Assembly (NCBI GenBank): GCA_005116835.1
Contig: SWDM01000018.1
Span: 427,993-491,992, forward strand
Source of the DNA: Nitrospira sp.
GTDB taxonomy: Bacteria > Nitrospirota > Nitrospiria > Nitrospirales > Nitrospiraceae
Length of the DNA: 64,000 bases
Reading direction: 5' to 3'
Shown: positions 37,001 to 45,444 of the stretch, in pieces
Layout of the letters: each line of letters begins with the position of its first letter
Numbering within the stretch: the stretch's first letter is position 1
Position numbers and translations under genes: made by a program
Notes under the pieces: model-generated
What the model saw: the letters and a program-made list of their open reading frames with translations, nothing else
Database searches by the model: none
Told to the model about the DNA's origin: nothing

Positions 37001-38779
37001 CTCGCTGGTCTTCTTGCCCGGCTTGCCTTGCGGCGTGAGCATCATCTCCACCCAATCCTTGATGGAGACCTTGACCGGGTTGGCTTTCCAATCAGTCTTG
37101 TCCTTGGTGATCTCGTACTTCTTGCCGCCGTACCAATCCACCGTGGTGCCGACCAACTTGTCCGACGGAGCGCCGGTCTTCATCTTGCCGACTCGATCCG
37201 GCAGTTCGACCAGTGGCTTCATCACATCGGTCTGGAAACCAGGCTGCTGCAGTGTGTTGTACACACGCCAGAAGCCCCACATACCGGTCACATAATGTTG
37301 TGGAATGTGGCAATGGAACACGAACTCCCCGGCCAATGCTTGCAGGCCCCCCGAGCCGCCCTCGATCACCTGATCGTAGACCTCTGTCGGCCCGATGGAC
37401 TGCACGTCCAAACGGTCTGACGGGTCGCTGATCGCAGGGAATTTTACCGGCCCATTCTTCGACAGTGCGAAGTCGAGATTGCTGTTCCCCGGCTGCCGCG
37501 CCCAGCGAATTGAGCCGCCGTGGAGGTGATGCGAATGCACGATTTCCGAGCCGCCCGCCATCCGGAACTTGGCCGGATCGCCGAGGTAGGACCGGGGAAC
37601 GGTCGTGGCAGGATCGCCAAAGGTATAAGACCCATAGGCCATGGACTCATCGCCGTAGAAGCCCATGTGGGCCTGAAGCTCAATGCGTGTGCCGTGTGGC
37701 TCGCTTCGGTAATTCAGTAACCGCGCGCCTGGCCGATAGGAATCGGTATGTGGATCGCGCTGGGGCAGCATTTCGCCTTTCTTGTTCAAGAGACGAAAGG
37801 CTTCGTCCCCGGCCTCATGATAGAAAATCGCGAATTCCCGGAAGTCCGCGCCCTTCGGATCTTCGATCATCGCTTCCCAGCCGCTCGCCATCGGCTTGCC
37901 GTCGAAGGGGCTGAGATAGCGTGAGCCACGCGGCTCTACGACGAGCATGCCGATCATGCCCTGGTTAAACTGTTCGCGCGAGGCATGAGACCGGAAAAAT
38001 CTCGCTCCCTCCTGAGTATCCGGCTTGATATACCACTCGAATGTCTGCTGCCCGCCCGATGCCACAGTGCTATCAGGATTCGAGGGAGTCGCCGGCTTGC
38101 CCGTAGCCGCCACCACCATGGATGACCCATTGATCACCAGATTGGTGGGCTCATCGGGGATCTCATTGTGCAGGGTGAGCTTGAGGCAATCGCCTTGGTT
38201 CGCCCGAATCACGAGCGGCTGGATGGCATCGCCCTGTAACCCGCTCGACACGGCGCCGGAATCGTTCTCCTTCTCCCGCGCCGTCCTATTCGCAGCCTCT
38301 TCGCCACGCACCTTCTCGACGTTCTCCTTCAGCACATACATGTAGCCCGTAAAATAGTCGAGAAACCGGCTCAACGTGATTTCAACGTTGATCGCCGAGA
38401 CGTGATAGTCCTTTACCGGAGCATTCGCCGGACAACGCTGCCCAGCACTCACAGAAACTTTTGTCGGATCCTCCGCTACCAGCAAAACGCCCTGCTGCAG
38501 CATGTGACTGTTTGCGCCGTTACTATAGCCGCCTTTCAGCCCCATGGCTTCCTGTTGGCGCTTCACCTCCTCCATCATGCGGTCGTGAAGCATCGCTCCG
38601 CCTTCGCGATAAATGACCTTCTCCGCCGATGCCGCCCCCAGGTCGTCGCCATGGTGGGTGGGCTGGTCTGCGGCCAGCCCCATCGAAGTTGTCAGCAGGC
38701 TGCTGACGAACAGCGCTGCCGGCAGTCCTGCTACCATGCGATAGGCGCGGCAGCTGCGCGAAAGTGATGCCCTTTTCAT
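34025..38779 (-). CDS. Very large multicopper oxidase (multi-cupredoxin), exported
   Basis: A 1584-residue protein with a signal peptide and repeated cupredoxin-type domains. Copper motifs in order: HSHHLHGGSIRW (near 416), FHCHIPQHYVTGMWG (near 493; His-Cys-His plus His and Met of a type 1 site), LHPHMFQF (near 793) and FWHDHVFG (near 923). The last third has further cupredoxin-like repeats (HISGHWFPMERY, ISAHVGDPVVIHVLG) without a full copper set. Size and motif order recall the giant oxidases MnxG and MofA, but substrate is unknown. AGGAGAAGGAGG lies before the ATG; a sigma54 promoter and enhancer site lie upstream. Confidence 0.85.
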   Translation of the reverse strand: MKRASLSRSCRAYRMVAGLPAALFVSSLLTTSMGLAADQPTHHGDDLGAASAEKVIYREGGAMLHDRMMEEVKRQQEAMGLKGGYSNGANSHMLQQGVLLVAEDPTKVSVSAGQRCPANAPVKDYHVSAINVEITLSRFLDYFTGYMYVLKENVEKVRGEEAANRTAREKENDSGAVSSGLQGDAIQPLVIRANQGDCLKLTLHNEIPDEPTNLVINGSSMVVAATGKPATPSNPDSTVASGGQQTFEWYIKPDTQEGARFFRSHASREQFNQGMIGMLVVEPRGSRYLSPFDGKPMASGWEAMIEDPKGADFREFAIFYHEAGDEAFRLLNKKGEMLPQRDPHTDSYRPGARLLNYRSEPHGTRIELQAHMGFYGDESMAYGSYTFGDPATTVPRSYLGDPAKFRMAGGSEIVHSHHLHGGSIRWARQPGNSNLDFALSKNGPVKFPAISDPSDRLDVQSIGPTEVYDQVIEGGSGGLQALAGEFVFHCHIPQHYVTGMWGFWRVYNTLQQPGFQTDVMKPLVELPDRVGKMKTGAPSDKLVGTTVDWYGGKKYEITKDKTDWKANPVKVSIKDWVEMMLTPQGKPGKKTSEKEQTLAYDATVNDWAWDGNKALSEPETTYEWVNYKSATPGKRQEILFDPQTGKIAWPWLRPHLGRRVPFSPSHSGAPWLEPIHRRDDGSNSTEPPRPGEQGPWSLCPEGAPMKYFNIHAIALPITLKKATAKTPAIVDPGGLLYVLHEEEQEVRKNPAKQMPLVIRGNVQDCIDVVYKSELKDDVRQGFSSKTNLHPHMFQFDTQASDGPIIGFSYEMSLRPFTILKDEHPGKGMPVPMNTTIEADVAKGASSIKVKDASRYHVKTELGVGMDEVGGFESARISKIEGNTVTFERPLKYGHKKGEIVSVEWIRERWYVDADFGTTFWHDHVFGLDGWGHGFYSTFIAEPPRSTYHDPMTGKEVRSGPVADIHTLEPVSAHIKGSFREIVTQVMDSNPRTSELITADNPQARVGAVSVDGTPSAVYPAKLNMSPFKFLNGGESTTGSGYNMRVEPLSVRLANNPDPSQLFSSLIHGDPETPMLRAYLGDPIVVRLIEGSANEVHSWHISGHWFPMERYSANSIPRSSLHVVIGERYDAAIPAAGGPQQMAGDYPYYSGRASHFAEGSWGLFRVLDKADATLKPLPGREEIPQSAKSVCPANAPVKTFNVSAIDKAIRYNKGTPGVMEVDMERKMVLGNENGKMYVLEGEKTKVASGSIEPSPLTLHVNVGDCIKVNLKNEMAKERAGFHVDHVAFDPKESMGINAGNNPGDQTVAPGQRKTYTFFAHPEFGENAALIQDWGNVIENPRNGLFGAIIIGPRGSQYRDPATGEDLAQKSSWRADVIVDRNLPGNENRQNYRSFALLFQDEDNIIGTSFMPYIQKVAGVTAVNYRSEPTDYRVEKGCAYSEVFVCVKAGDQPVTPSIAAHVGDPVVIHVLGAFSEQIQLFSVSGHEWKHEPYMSGADLVSTMEFGGTEVINAWLHGGAGGPNGIPGNYLWLNQRPGYLDAGHWGTLTVLDRDSRAILPLGGQVPATQQAEEQSPAQSVPVSMKAN

Positions 38780-38959
38780 ACCTCGGCCTCCTTCTCCTTG
38801 CTGTACCTGCCGCTATCGGCAAGTGGTTGATCTGGATCGCACGCTCAGCCGTCAGCTTTCAGTTCTCAGCCGGCAACTCAGTCCTCTCGGTCTAGCTGAT
38901 GGCTGACAGCTGTGGGCTTCTCTGTTACTCTTGGCCTTTGTTTAGAGCTGGCGAAGGGT

Positions 38960-38975
38960 TCCTCCTTGCGGAGGA
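38960..38975 (-). other. Hairpin in the long leader of the multicopper oxidase mRNA
   Basis: TCCTCC-TTGC-GGAGGA is a perfect 6-bp stem with a 4-base loop. If transcription starts at the sigma54 promoter at 39034-39047, this lies within a leader of about 240 nt in front of the oxidase gene. The rest of 38780-39030 shows no gene. Confidence 0.45.
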
Positions 38976-39033
38976 TGGGTCATTCGGAGGCCGGTCCTAA
39001 TTACCCGACCTTCGCCAGCAATTACTTTCTAGC

Positions 39034-39047
39034 GCAATCCCTGTGCC
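39034..39047 (-). promoter_or_regulatory. Predicted sigma54 promoter (-24/-12) of the multicopper oxidase
   Basis: On the minus strand GGCACAGGGATTGC fits GGCAC-N5-TTGC exactly with 12-base GG-to-GC spacing. It lies 255 bp upstream of the oxidase ATG. Confidence 0.7.
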
Positions 39048-39206
39048 GTAATGGTTCACCTGTCTCAGAAACACAGAAATGCCTTGATGAGCGCGACGAT
39101 TGTGAGTCACGTACGTCAACAACGGCCTTCACAATAGTGGGGCAGAAATCCATATGGGTAGACAGCTCCGAATGAAGTTATTGGTCAGCACTCGCAATTT
39201 CAAAGT

Positions 39207-39232
39207 GTTACGCTGTCTAAACTCTTGGACAG
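39207..39232 (-). promoter_or_regulatory. Predicted activator-binding palindrome (sigma54 enhancer)
   Basis: The plus strand reads GTTACG followed by CTGTCTAAACTCTTGGACAG. It matches the 32301-32326 element at 23 or more of 26 positions and lies 160 bp upstream of the oxidase sigma54 promoter, 41 bp beyond the stop codon of the sigma54 activator gene. Confidence 0.65.
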
Positions 39233-39272
39233 GAGAGACAGCAAGTTGGGGCAGGGAGGGACAACACAACAA

Positions 39273-40652
39273 CTACTGGATGTGATAGCTGCGCAGCTTA
39301 TTGTAGAGGCTGGCCCGGCTGATCTTGAGAAGCTTCGCCGCCTTGACCCGATTGCCGCCGGCCTGCTGAAGCGCTTGCACGATATGCATCCGCTCCGCTT
39401 GCGTCGCAGCCCCGCGCGATACAGAGCGGAGGTCATGCGCCACCGACGTTGCTCCCACCGGTACCAGATCCGGACAACTCAACGCAGGCCCTGCCGTTGT
39501 GACGACTGCCCGCTCTATATAATGTTGCAGTTCCCGCACATTGCCAGGCCAGGGGGCCTGGGTGAGCGCCACCATCACCTCCGGCGATACCTGCCGAAGC
39601 GGCTGCCGATGCCGGCTACAAGACATCGCCACGAAATGTTCAACCAACAGAGGAATGTCCTCCCGCCGTTCCCTGAGCGGCGGCAAGCAAAGCGGCAAAA
39701 CCGCTAACCGATAGTAGAGATCCTGGCGAAACCCCTTGGACTGTACCAGCCCTGATAGATCCTTGTTCGTCGCCGAGATGACCCGCGCATCGATCTTGAT
39801 CCGTTGGTTTCCTCCGACCGGCCTAATCTCACCCTCTTGGAGGACACGCAGCAGCTTGGCTTGAAAGACCGGCGTCGTGTCTGCGATCTCGTCCAGGAAG
39901 ATTGTCCCGCCATCCGACTCTTCGAAGAGTCCCCGTTTGGTCGCATGAGCCCCGGTGAAGGCCCCCTTCACATGGCCGAATAGCTCACTTTCCAATAATG
40001 TTTCCGGCAGCGAGCCGCAATCGACGACGACAAAGGGCTTATCGCGCCGATAACTGGTCTGGTGAATCGTCTTCGCCACCAGTTCCTTGCCGGTGCCGCT
40101 CTCACCCTGAATCAACACGGTCGCGGGACTGTCCGCCACGAGCCGGATCATGGCGAGGACTTCCCGCATCGGTTCGCTCGACCCGATCAGCTCTCCCAGC
40201 GTCGATTTGCATGTCGCGTCTTCCTGCTCGACGCTCGACCGTTTCTCGGGCTTCGGACGTTCCCTGAACAACACCAGCACAGATTCGACTTCGCCACCGC
40301 TTGAGACTAGCGGAAAGGCCTGGCGCATCCCGCAGGCTGTGCCGTCTCCTCCGATGGAACAGGCCACGGATTGGACATCGGGCGAATCGTATACCTTCGT
40401 CGCGGGGCAGGTGCCGCAGGGATCGGCCCTGTGCGCGAAGGCCTGATAGCACTTTGCCTGATGGCCGGATTGTTGAGACGCACCCTCAGACCAGGCAGAT
40501 TCGTTCGCGTAGATGACGTTGAACTCGCGGTCCAAGACCGCCACTCGATCGGAGAGCCCTCCGGCTAATTGTTTGATGGCCTCCATGCGAGCTGCGAGGA
40601 TGGGATCTGTCACGGGGTAGGCGATGAAAGACTCTTGTTGAGATCCGGCCAT
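39273..40652 (-). CDS. Sigma54-dependent activator with Cys-rich PAS sensor domain
   Basis: A 459-residue regulator. Residues about 15-130 are a PAS-like domain with many Cys residues: [31 protein letters not shown]. Residues about 155-380 are a sigma54-interaction AAA+ domain with Walker A GESGTGKE, the GAFTGA loop and Walker [11 protein letters not shown] Fis-type DNA-binding helix-turn-helix ends the protein ([22 protein letters not shown]). It has no receiver domain, so the PAS Cys residues are the probable sensor of metal, redox or NO state. It is the obvious candidate for binding the 39207-39232 site. Confidence 0.9.
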   Translation of the reverse strand: MAGSQQESFIAYPVTDPILAARMEAIKQLAGGLSDRVAVLDREFNVIYANESAWSEGASQQSGHQAKCYQAFAHRADPCGTCPATKVYDSPDVQSVACSIGGDGTACGMRQAFPLVSSGGEVESVLVLFRERPKPEKRSSVEQEDATCKSTLGELIGSSEPMREVLAMIRLVADSPATVLIQGESGTGKELVAKTIHQTSYRRDKPFVVVDCGSLPETLLESELFGHVKGAFTGAHATKRGLFEESDGGTIFLDEIADTTPVFQAKLLRVLQEGEIRPVGGNQRIKIDARVISATNKDLSGLVQSKGFRQDLYYRLAVLPLCLPPLRERREDIPLLVEHFVAMSCSRHRQPLRQVSPEVMVALTQAPWPGNVRELQHYIERAVVTTAGPALSCPDLVPVGATSVAHDLRSVSRGAATQAERMHIVQALQQAGGNRVKAAKLLKISRASLYNKLRSYHIQ

Positions 40653-40694
40653 CTCACACCTATCGCACGTTTGGAGTTAACACTCTGTAAGGTC

Positions 40695-41090
40695 TCAGTC
40701 GATTTCTCCATTCAATGCCGGACCTAACAGACGCCGAACGGCTTCTTTGAGCTCGCTGATGCGGACCGGCTTATCGAAATAGGCCTCGACACCCATGGCT
40801 AACGCATCGGCTTTCGTCTGAGCATCGCCAAATGAGGTGATCAGCACCAGCGGCACACCAGGAGCGAAGGTCCGAAGCCTGGCGATGTAGTCCAACCCCC
40901 CGGCGGGCATCCGAAGGTCTGTGAGGATCAGGGAAGGGCGCCTATCCAGCACCGACCGCAGGGCCTCATCCCCATCGGCTGCCTCCCTGATGGACACTCC
41001 CAGATCGAAGAGTTCATCGCAGAGGAGGCTCCGCATCTCTCGATCGTCTTCGGCAATCAGCACCAGGGCTTGCTTCTTCTCCAGCGTCAT
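40695..41090 (-). CDS. Single-domain response regulator (CheY-like)
   Basis: A 131-residue receiver domain with the acidic pair in LIAEDDREMR, the phosphoacceptor Asp in LILTDLRMPAG and the conserved Lys in YFDKPVR. No output domain is present. It ends 42 bp before the sigma54 activator gene and is probably cotranscribed with it, passing phosphate within the nearby kinase system (inference). The ATG after GGGGGA was chosen; a GTG six codons earlier is the alternative. Confidence 0.85.
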   Translation of the reverse strand: MTLEKKQALVLIAEDDREMRSLLCDELFDLGVSIREAADGDEALRSVLDRRPSLILTDLRMPAGGLDYIARLRTFAPGVPLVLITSFGDAQTKADALAMGVEAYFDKPVRISELKEAVRRLLGPALNGEID

Positions 41091-41353
41091 TCTTCCCCCT
41101 ACGTTCACCCTTCTTCACTCTCTCACACGATGCTGATGGGATAGAATGCACAACCCGTGCAAGCCAGCCCCCCCTCGCCAGCTGAATGCGCTGGATCACA
41201 GAACTGAGCCAACTTGCTTGAGATTTTCATGGAATGAGCGGGGCTACGGAAGGGAATGCCCTACGGTTTGGCGAGAATTGCAACAGAAGCCACTTTACTC
41301 CTGTTGCAGATTGCGACAGAAGAACACCGGCCAAGATTATTGGAAGGTTGAGT

Positions 41354-43159
41354 CTAAGGCTGAGATGGCGGGGCTTCACCCAGTGGGATCCGGACCCAAA
41401 ACGTCGTGCCCTTGCCGACCACACTTTCCACCGTGATCGTCCCACCATGCTCCTCGACGATACCCTTCACGACCGTGAGGCCAAGACCGGTCCCCTTCCC
41501 AAATTCTTTCGTCGTGAAAAATGGATCGAATACCTTCTGACGAATCTCTTCGGGCATCCCATGGCCAGTATCGGACACCCCGAGGCACAGGTGATTGTTC
41601 TCTCGCGCAAGGCTCAGCCTGAGCCTGCCCCCCTCCGGCATAGCATGGAGACTGTTCACCACCAAATTGATCAGCACCTGCAACACCTGGTCTCGGTCAG
41701 CATGGGCAGGAGGCAGACCGGCTTCAATCACCTTTTCCACAGTGATACGGCTGTGGGCAATCCGTTCCTGAAACATCTCCAGACTGTCCTCCACGATCTC
41801 ACCGAGATCGACGGCTCGTCGTTCCGGCGTCTTCCGCCTGGCGAAGGCAAGGAGTTGGTTCATCACCTTGGTAATTCGCTCGATCTGCGTGACGATGGTG
41901 GTCAGCCCCCTCTTCATCCCTTCATCGGCTGTGCGTTGGAGTAGATATTCTGCGCGACCGAGGATCACGTTCATCGGCGTGCCGATCTCGTGCGCCATGC
42001 CGGAGGCGAGTGTGCCGAGTTCCGCAATCCGCTCCGTTTTGCGGAGTTGTTCCTGGATCTGTTTGAAATCGGTAATGTCGAGGCCGGCTGCTACAACGTA
42101 CTCGACCGCGCCGTTGGAATCCCTCAGTACCGTATTCGACCAGGAAATCCGTCTGAGGGCGCCATCCTTTCCTTTCCAGTAATTTTCATAATCGTTGCGC
42201 GGCTCTCCGCCCCGAAGCCGCTCGAACACCGCTTTTACTCCCTCAACTTCATTGGGAACGATGAACAGGTCCCACACATGTCGGCCCATCACCTCTTCAG
42301 AGGAGTAGCCGGTCGTCTGTTCACACGCGCGATTGAAGCGCAGAATCCGCCCCCCCTGATCCAGCACGACCACGAGCGCCCCGGCGGTCTCCAGCACAGC
42401 ATCGATGAAGTCCCTCTCTTTCTGGAGCGTCTGTTCTGCTAATTTTCGGTCGCTGATATCCACGACCGACGCCAAGACTCTCATTCCGTTCGGTGTCTGG
42501 ATCGGATTGAGGCCGATTTCCAGCGGAAACTCCGTCCCATCTTTACGCACACCAAAAAGATCCCGCCCCTTTCCCATGGCGCGCGACTCGGAATGGGCCA
42601 TGAATTCCGCTCGGTCGCCGGCATGGTGTGACCGCATATGCTGAGGCACGAGCATTTCCACAGGCTGCCCGATCAATTCAGCCCGTTCATAGCCGAACTG
42701 CTGCTCAATCTGCCGGTTCACCAGGCTGATGGTGCCGCTCTTATCCACCATCAGTATCCCGCTCGGGGACGATTCGACCACGAGGCGAAATTGCTCCTCC
42801 GCCCGCTTGGGCTCGGTGAGATTGCGTACGATCGCCGCAAGACCGGTCGGCTTCCCATCCTCCCCCTTCACTGCAAATACGGTGACGTACACGGAAACTT
42901 GGGAACCATTCTTCCGGAGATAGTCGATTGCATATTCGACCGGCTCGCCGATCTGGATGACCTGAGCCACGACGCGATCCCGCTGTTCTTTGTGCTGTTG
43001 GGGAATCAAGTCCCGCGCATTCATCCTGAGCAGCTCTTCCCTCGAGAAGCCGGTCAGTTCGGAAAAGGCCCGATTGACGAGGAGGATGGTTCCATCCAGT
43101 GCGGCATAGCCGATCGCGTCCTTCGAGGCTTCGAAAATACCTTCAAACCGTTCCGGCAC
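41354..43159 (-). CDS. PAS-domain sensor histidine kinase
   Basis: A 601-residue kinase with three PAS domains (about 5-120, 125-240, 250-370), a HisKA domain whose H-box is LASGMAHEIGTPMNVI, and a HATPase domain with N-box INLVVNSLHAMPEGG, G1 DTGHGMPEE, and GTGLGLTVVKG. No membrane segment is visible, so it is probably cytoplasmic. It starts with GTG after AAAGGA. The NtrC-type regulator gene 116 bp upstream is the likely partner. Confidence 0.9.
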   Translation of the reverse strand: MPERFEGIFEASKDAIGYAALDGTILLVNRAFSELTGFSREELLRMNARDLIPQQHKEQRDRVVAQVIQIGEPVEYAIDYLRKNGSQVSVYVTVFAVKGEDGKPTGLAAIVRNLTEPKRAEEQFRLVVESSPSGILMVDKSGTISLVNRQIEQQFGYERAELIGQPVEMLVPQHMRSHHAGDRAEFMAHSESRAMGKGRDLFGVRKDGTEFPLEIGLNPIQTPNGMRVLASVVDISDRKLAEQTLQKERDFIDAVLETAGALVVVLDQGGRILRFNRACEQTTGYSSEEVMGRHVWDLFIVPNEVEGVKAVFERLRGGEPRNDYENYWKGKDGALRRISWSNTVLRDSNGAVEYVVAAGLDITDFKQIQEQLRKTERIAELGTLASGMAHEIGTPMNVILGRAEYLLQRTADEGMKRGLTTIVTQIERITKVMNQLLAFARRKTPERRAVDLGEIVEDSLEMFQERIAHSRITVEKVIEAGLPPAHADRDQVLQVLINLVVNSLHAMPEGGRLRLSLARENNHLCLGVSDTGHGMPEEIRQKVFDPFFTTKEFGKGTGLGLTVVKGIVEEHGGTITVESVVGKGTTFWVRIPLGEAPPSQP

Positions 43160-43275
43160 TGATGAGTCCTTTCCGCAGAGGCTTGAGGTGGATCACCCCC
43201 GGAGCAACGCCCCACGGGACGAATGCGTCCAACATGCGACTGAACCGGCCATAAGGAATCGGAGGCCGGAAGCGG

Positions 43276-44655
43276 TCATTCCTCAGGATGGGGCTTGCCT
43301 TCGATTTCGGCGAGTTTACGATACAGGGTTTTCCGGTCGATGCCAAGGGCGTGGGCGGCCTGATATTTATTGCCGCCGGTCTTCTCGAGAATCTTGAGAA
43401 TATATTCTTTCTCCACTTCGTCCAGCCGCAGGGTCCGTTCAGCTGCGTCGTCGAGCACGCGGCGATCGCCGCGGGACCCCTGGATCGTCGCGGGCAAATC
43501 GTCGGGAACGATCTTCTCGCTCCGGCTGAGCGTGACGGCCCGCTCGATCACATTCTCCAATTCCCGCACGTTGCCGGGCCAGGCGTAATCCACCAGCATC
43601 GACAGGGCGGATTCGCTCACCCCCTGTATCTGTTTCCCGCGAGAGGCCGCGCACTTCTTCATGAACGAATCCACAAGCAATAGAATGTCTTCTCGGCGCT
43701 CACGTAAGGGCGGAAGGCGCAGTTCGATCACGTTGAGCCGGTAATACAAGTCTTCCCGGAAGCGCTTCGCCTTGACCTCTTCCGTCAAGTGCAGGTTCGT
43801 CGCCGCAATGATGCGGACATCGACGGGGGTCGGTCTGTTGGCCCCCACGCGGCGAATCTCTTTCTCCTGGATCGCGCGCAGAATTTTGGCCTGCAACATC
43901 AGCGGCAGTTCGCTGATCTCGTCGAGGAACAGCGTGCCCTTCTGTGCTTCTTCGAAGAGACCACGCTTGTCCGCCTTCGCATCCGTGAAGGCGCCTCTCA
44001 TATGGCCGAACAGCTCGCTTTCGAGCAGCTGCTCCGGAATGGCGGCACAGTTGACGGGGATAAAAGGGGCATCCTTGCGATCGCTATTATAATGGATCGC
44101 CTTGGCCACCAACTCCTTACCGGTTCCGCTCTCGCCGGTGATCAAGAGGTTCGTCGGGCTGTCCGCCACGCGCCGGATCAGGTCGAAGATCTCCTGCATC
44201 GGTTTGCTCTTGCCGATGATCTGATGAAAACTGTACTCCTTGTGGACTTCGCGTCGTAGCCTGTTCACCTCGCGCCGTAACGATGCTTCGCGGATCACAC
44301 GCTCGACGACGCGAACCAACTCGTCGTTTTTCACCGGCTTGGTCAAGTAGTCGCTGGCGCCTCGCTTCATGGCCTCGACCGCGGTATCCACCGACCCGAA
44401 GCCTGTCATGAGGATGACCCCGATGTCCGGATAGAGACGTTTGATCTCCACCAGCAACTCCGTGCCCTGCATCCCTTTCATCCGCAAATCCGTCAACACG
44501 ACGGCATAGTCTTGCTCGGCCAACACCTTCAAGGCCTCTTGTCCGCTCCCTGCTGCCGTGACCTGATGCCCGCGATCCTTGAACACATCGTGGACCAGTT
44601 CCCGCATTTCAGCATCGTCATCGACGACGAGAATCGCGCCCCAATCTTCAGTCAT
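43276..44655 (-). CDS. NtrC-family response regulator with GAFTDA loop
   Basis: A 459-residue protein: receiver domain (phosphoacceptor Asp in VVLTDLRMKGMQG), sigma54 AAA+ domain (Walker A GESGTGKE; Walker B TLFLDEISE) and Fis-type helix-turn-helix (GGNKYQAAHALGIDRKTLYRKL). The sigma54-contact loop reads GAFTDA instead of GAFTGA. AAGGAG precedes the ATG. It lies upstream of the PAS histidine kinase gene, forming a two-component pair. Its target promoters are not evident. Confidence 0.9.
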   Translation of the reverse strand: MTEDWGAILVVDDDAEMRELVHDVFKDRGHQVTAAGSGQEALKVLAEQDYAVVLTDLRMKGMQGTELLVEIKRLYPDIGVILMTGFGSVDTAVEAMKRGASDYLTKPVKNDELVRVVERVIREASLRREVNRLRREVHKEYSFHQIIGKSKPMQEIFDLIRRVADSPTNLLITGESGTGKELVAKAIHYNSDRKDAPFIPVNCAAIPEQLLESELFGHMRGAFTDAKADKRGLFEEAQKGTLFLDEISELPLMLQAKILRAIQEKEIRRVGANRPTPVDVRIIAATNLHLTEEVKAKRFREDLYYRLNVIELRLPPLRERREDILLLVDSFMKKCAASRGKQIQGVSESALSMLVDYAWPGNVRELENVIERAVTLSRSEKIVPDDLPATIQGSRGDRRVLDDAAERTLRLDEVEKEYILKILEKTGGNKYQAAHALGIDRKTLYRKLAEIEGKPHPEE

Positions 44656-44672
44656 GCCGCACTCCTTCTCTG

Positions 44673-44777
44673 AACTGGTTCATCTGGTTGATCTCGTTTA
44701 TTTGGTTTGTTTTGTTTGTTTGGTTGAATCAAATTAACCAAATGAACCAAATCAACCAGATAAACCAAACAAACCAG
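44673..44777. repeat. R1 inverted repeat
   Basis: Left arm TGGTTCATCTGGTTGATCTC and TTTGGTTTGTTTTG; right arm AACCAAATGAACCAAATCAACC, AGATAAACCAAAC. It lies 18 bp upstream of the NtrC-type gene start and is the only copy not directly 3' of an annotated gene. Confidence 0.75.
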
Positions 44778-44968
44778 AATGAGAGGCTAGCCCTTTGCCC
44801 TGGAAGGGGTCAAGGCTGCTCTGGCGCAAAAAGCCACAGACAACATTCCCATTTGGGGAGGAACGCCCCACTATTCGCCTATTACTGATAGTTTATCCGA
44901 CTAATGGGCATGGTTGTGCAAAGGCGGGACCATAGACCAGTGAACTATGGTGACTTACCTGAATTAAG

Positions 44969-45148
44969 GTGGGTCCGTACAAAGGATCAGGAGACACGAA
45001 GTTCTCCGGCACCGTCAACACGTATCTGGATTCGGACGGCTTGAAGTGGAAGCATCGATTCAACAGGTCCCCCGATAAAGACGAGTTAATTGGATTCGGG
45101 AGCAAAGGAACGAAAATCCTCGTCATCACTCTTGAGAACTTACGTTGA
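44969..45148 (+). pseudogene. Short coding-like remnant of unknown origin
   Basis: A GTG-started frame of 59 codons reads VGPYKGSGDTKFSGTVNTYL, then DSDGLKWKHRFNRSPDKDEL and ends VITLENLR. The codon pattern looks protein-like, but no ribosome-binding site or family is recognised. It is probably a fragment. The rest of 44778-45403 shows no gene. Confidence 0.3.
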
Positions 45149-45403
45149 ACCTCAAAGATGAGTGGACCAACCGGGCGACTGTTGGCCCACTGTGGTCTTC
45201 TCCTCCAACTGCATACGGTTGGACTCTCGACCTCAAGGGGGTACGTAAGAAATGAAAGACGGATGGGGACACTAAGAACCAGTCCCATGCCTCTCTCAGT
45301 CTACTATTTGCAGTCTGCTACAGTCTCCATTCGCCCATCACGTCGCTTTCCGGTGCGCTGAGCTGTGACGAACAACTCTGATACATGCCTCAACGACCGC
45401 TCT

Positions 45404-45444
45404 CGACCCTTAGCCGAAGTCCACGACCGACGGCTATCAGGTGG
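45404..45444 (+). repeat. 41-bp direct repeat, left copy flanking the NACHT region
   Basis: Begins CGACCCTTAGCCGAAGTCC and ends GGCTATCAGGTGG. It matches 51340-51380 at 38 of 41 positions, in the same orientation. The two copies bracket about 5.9 kb holding the nuclease-NACHT gene. Confidence 0.7.

Noticed and set aside
44673-44777. CRISPR array from repeated AACCAAA units
   Set aside because: Units are too short and degenerate, there are no spacers of regular length, and the two arms are complementary to each other, which fits an inverted repeat.
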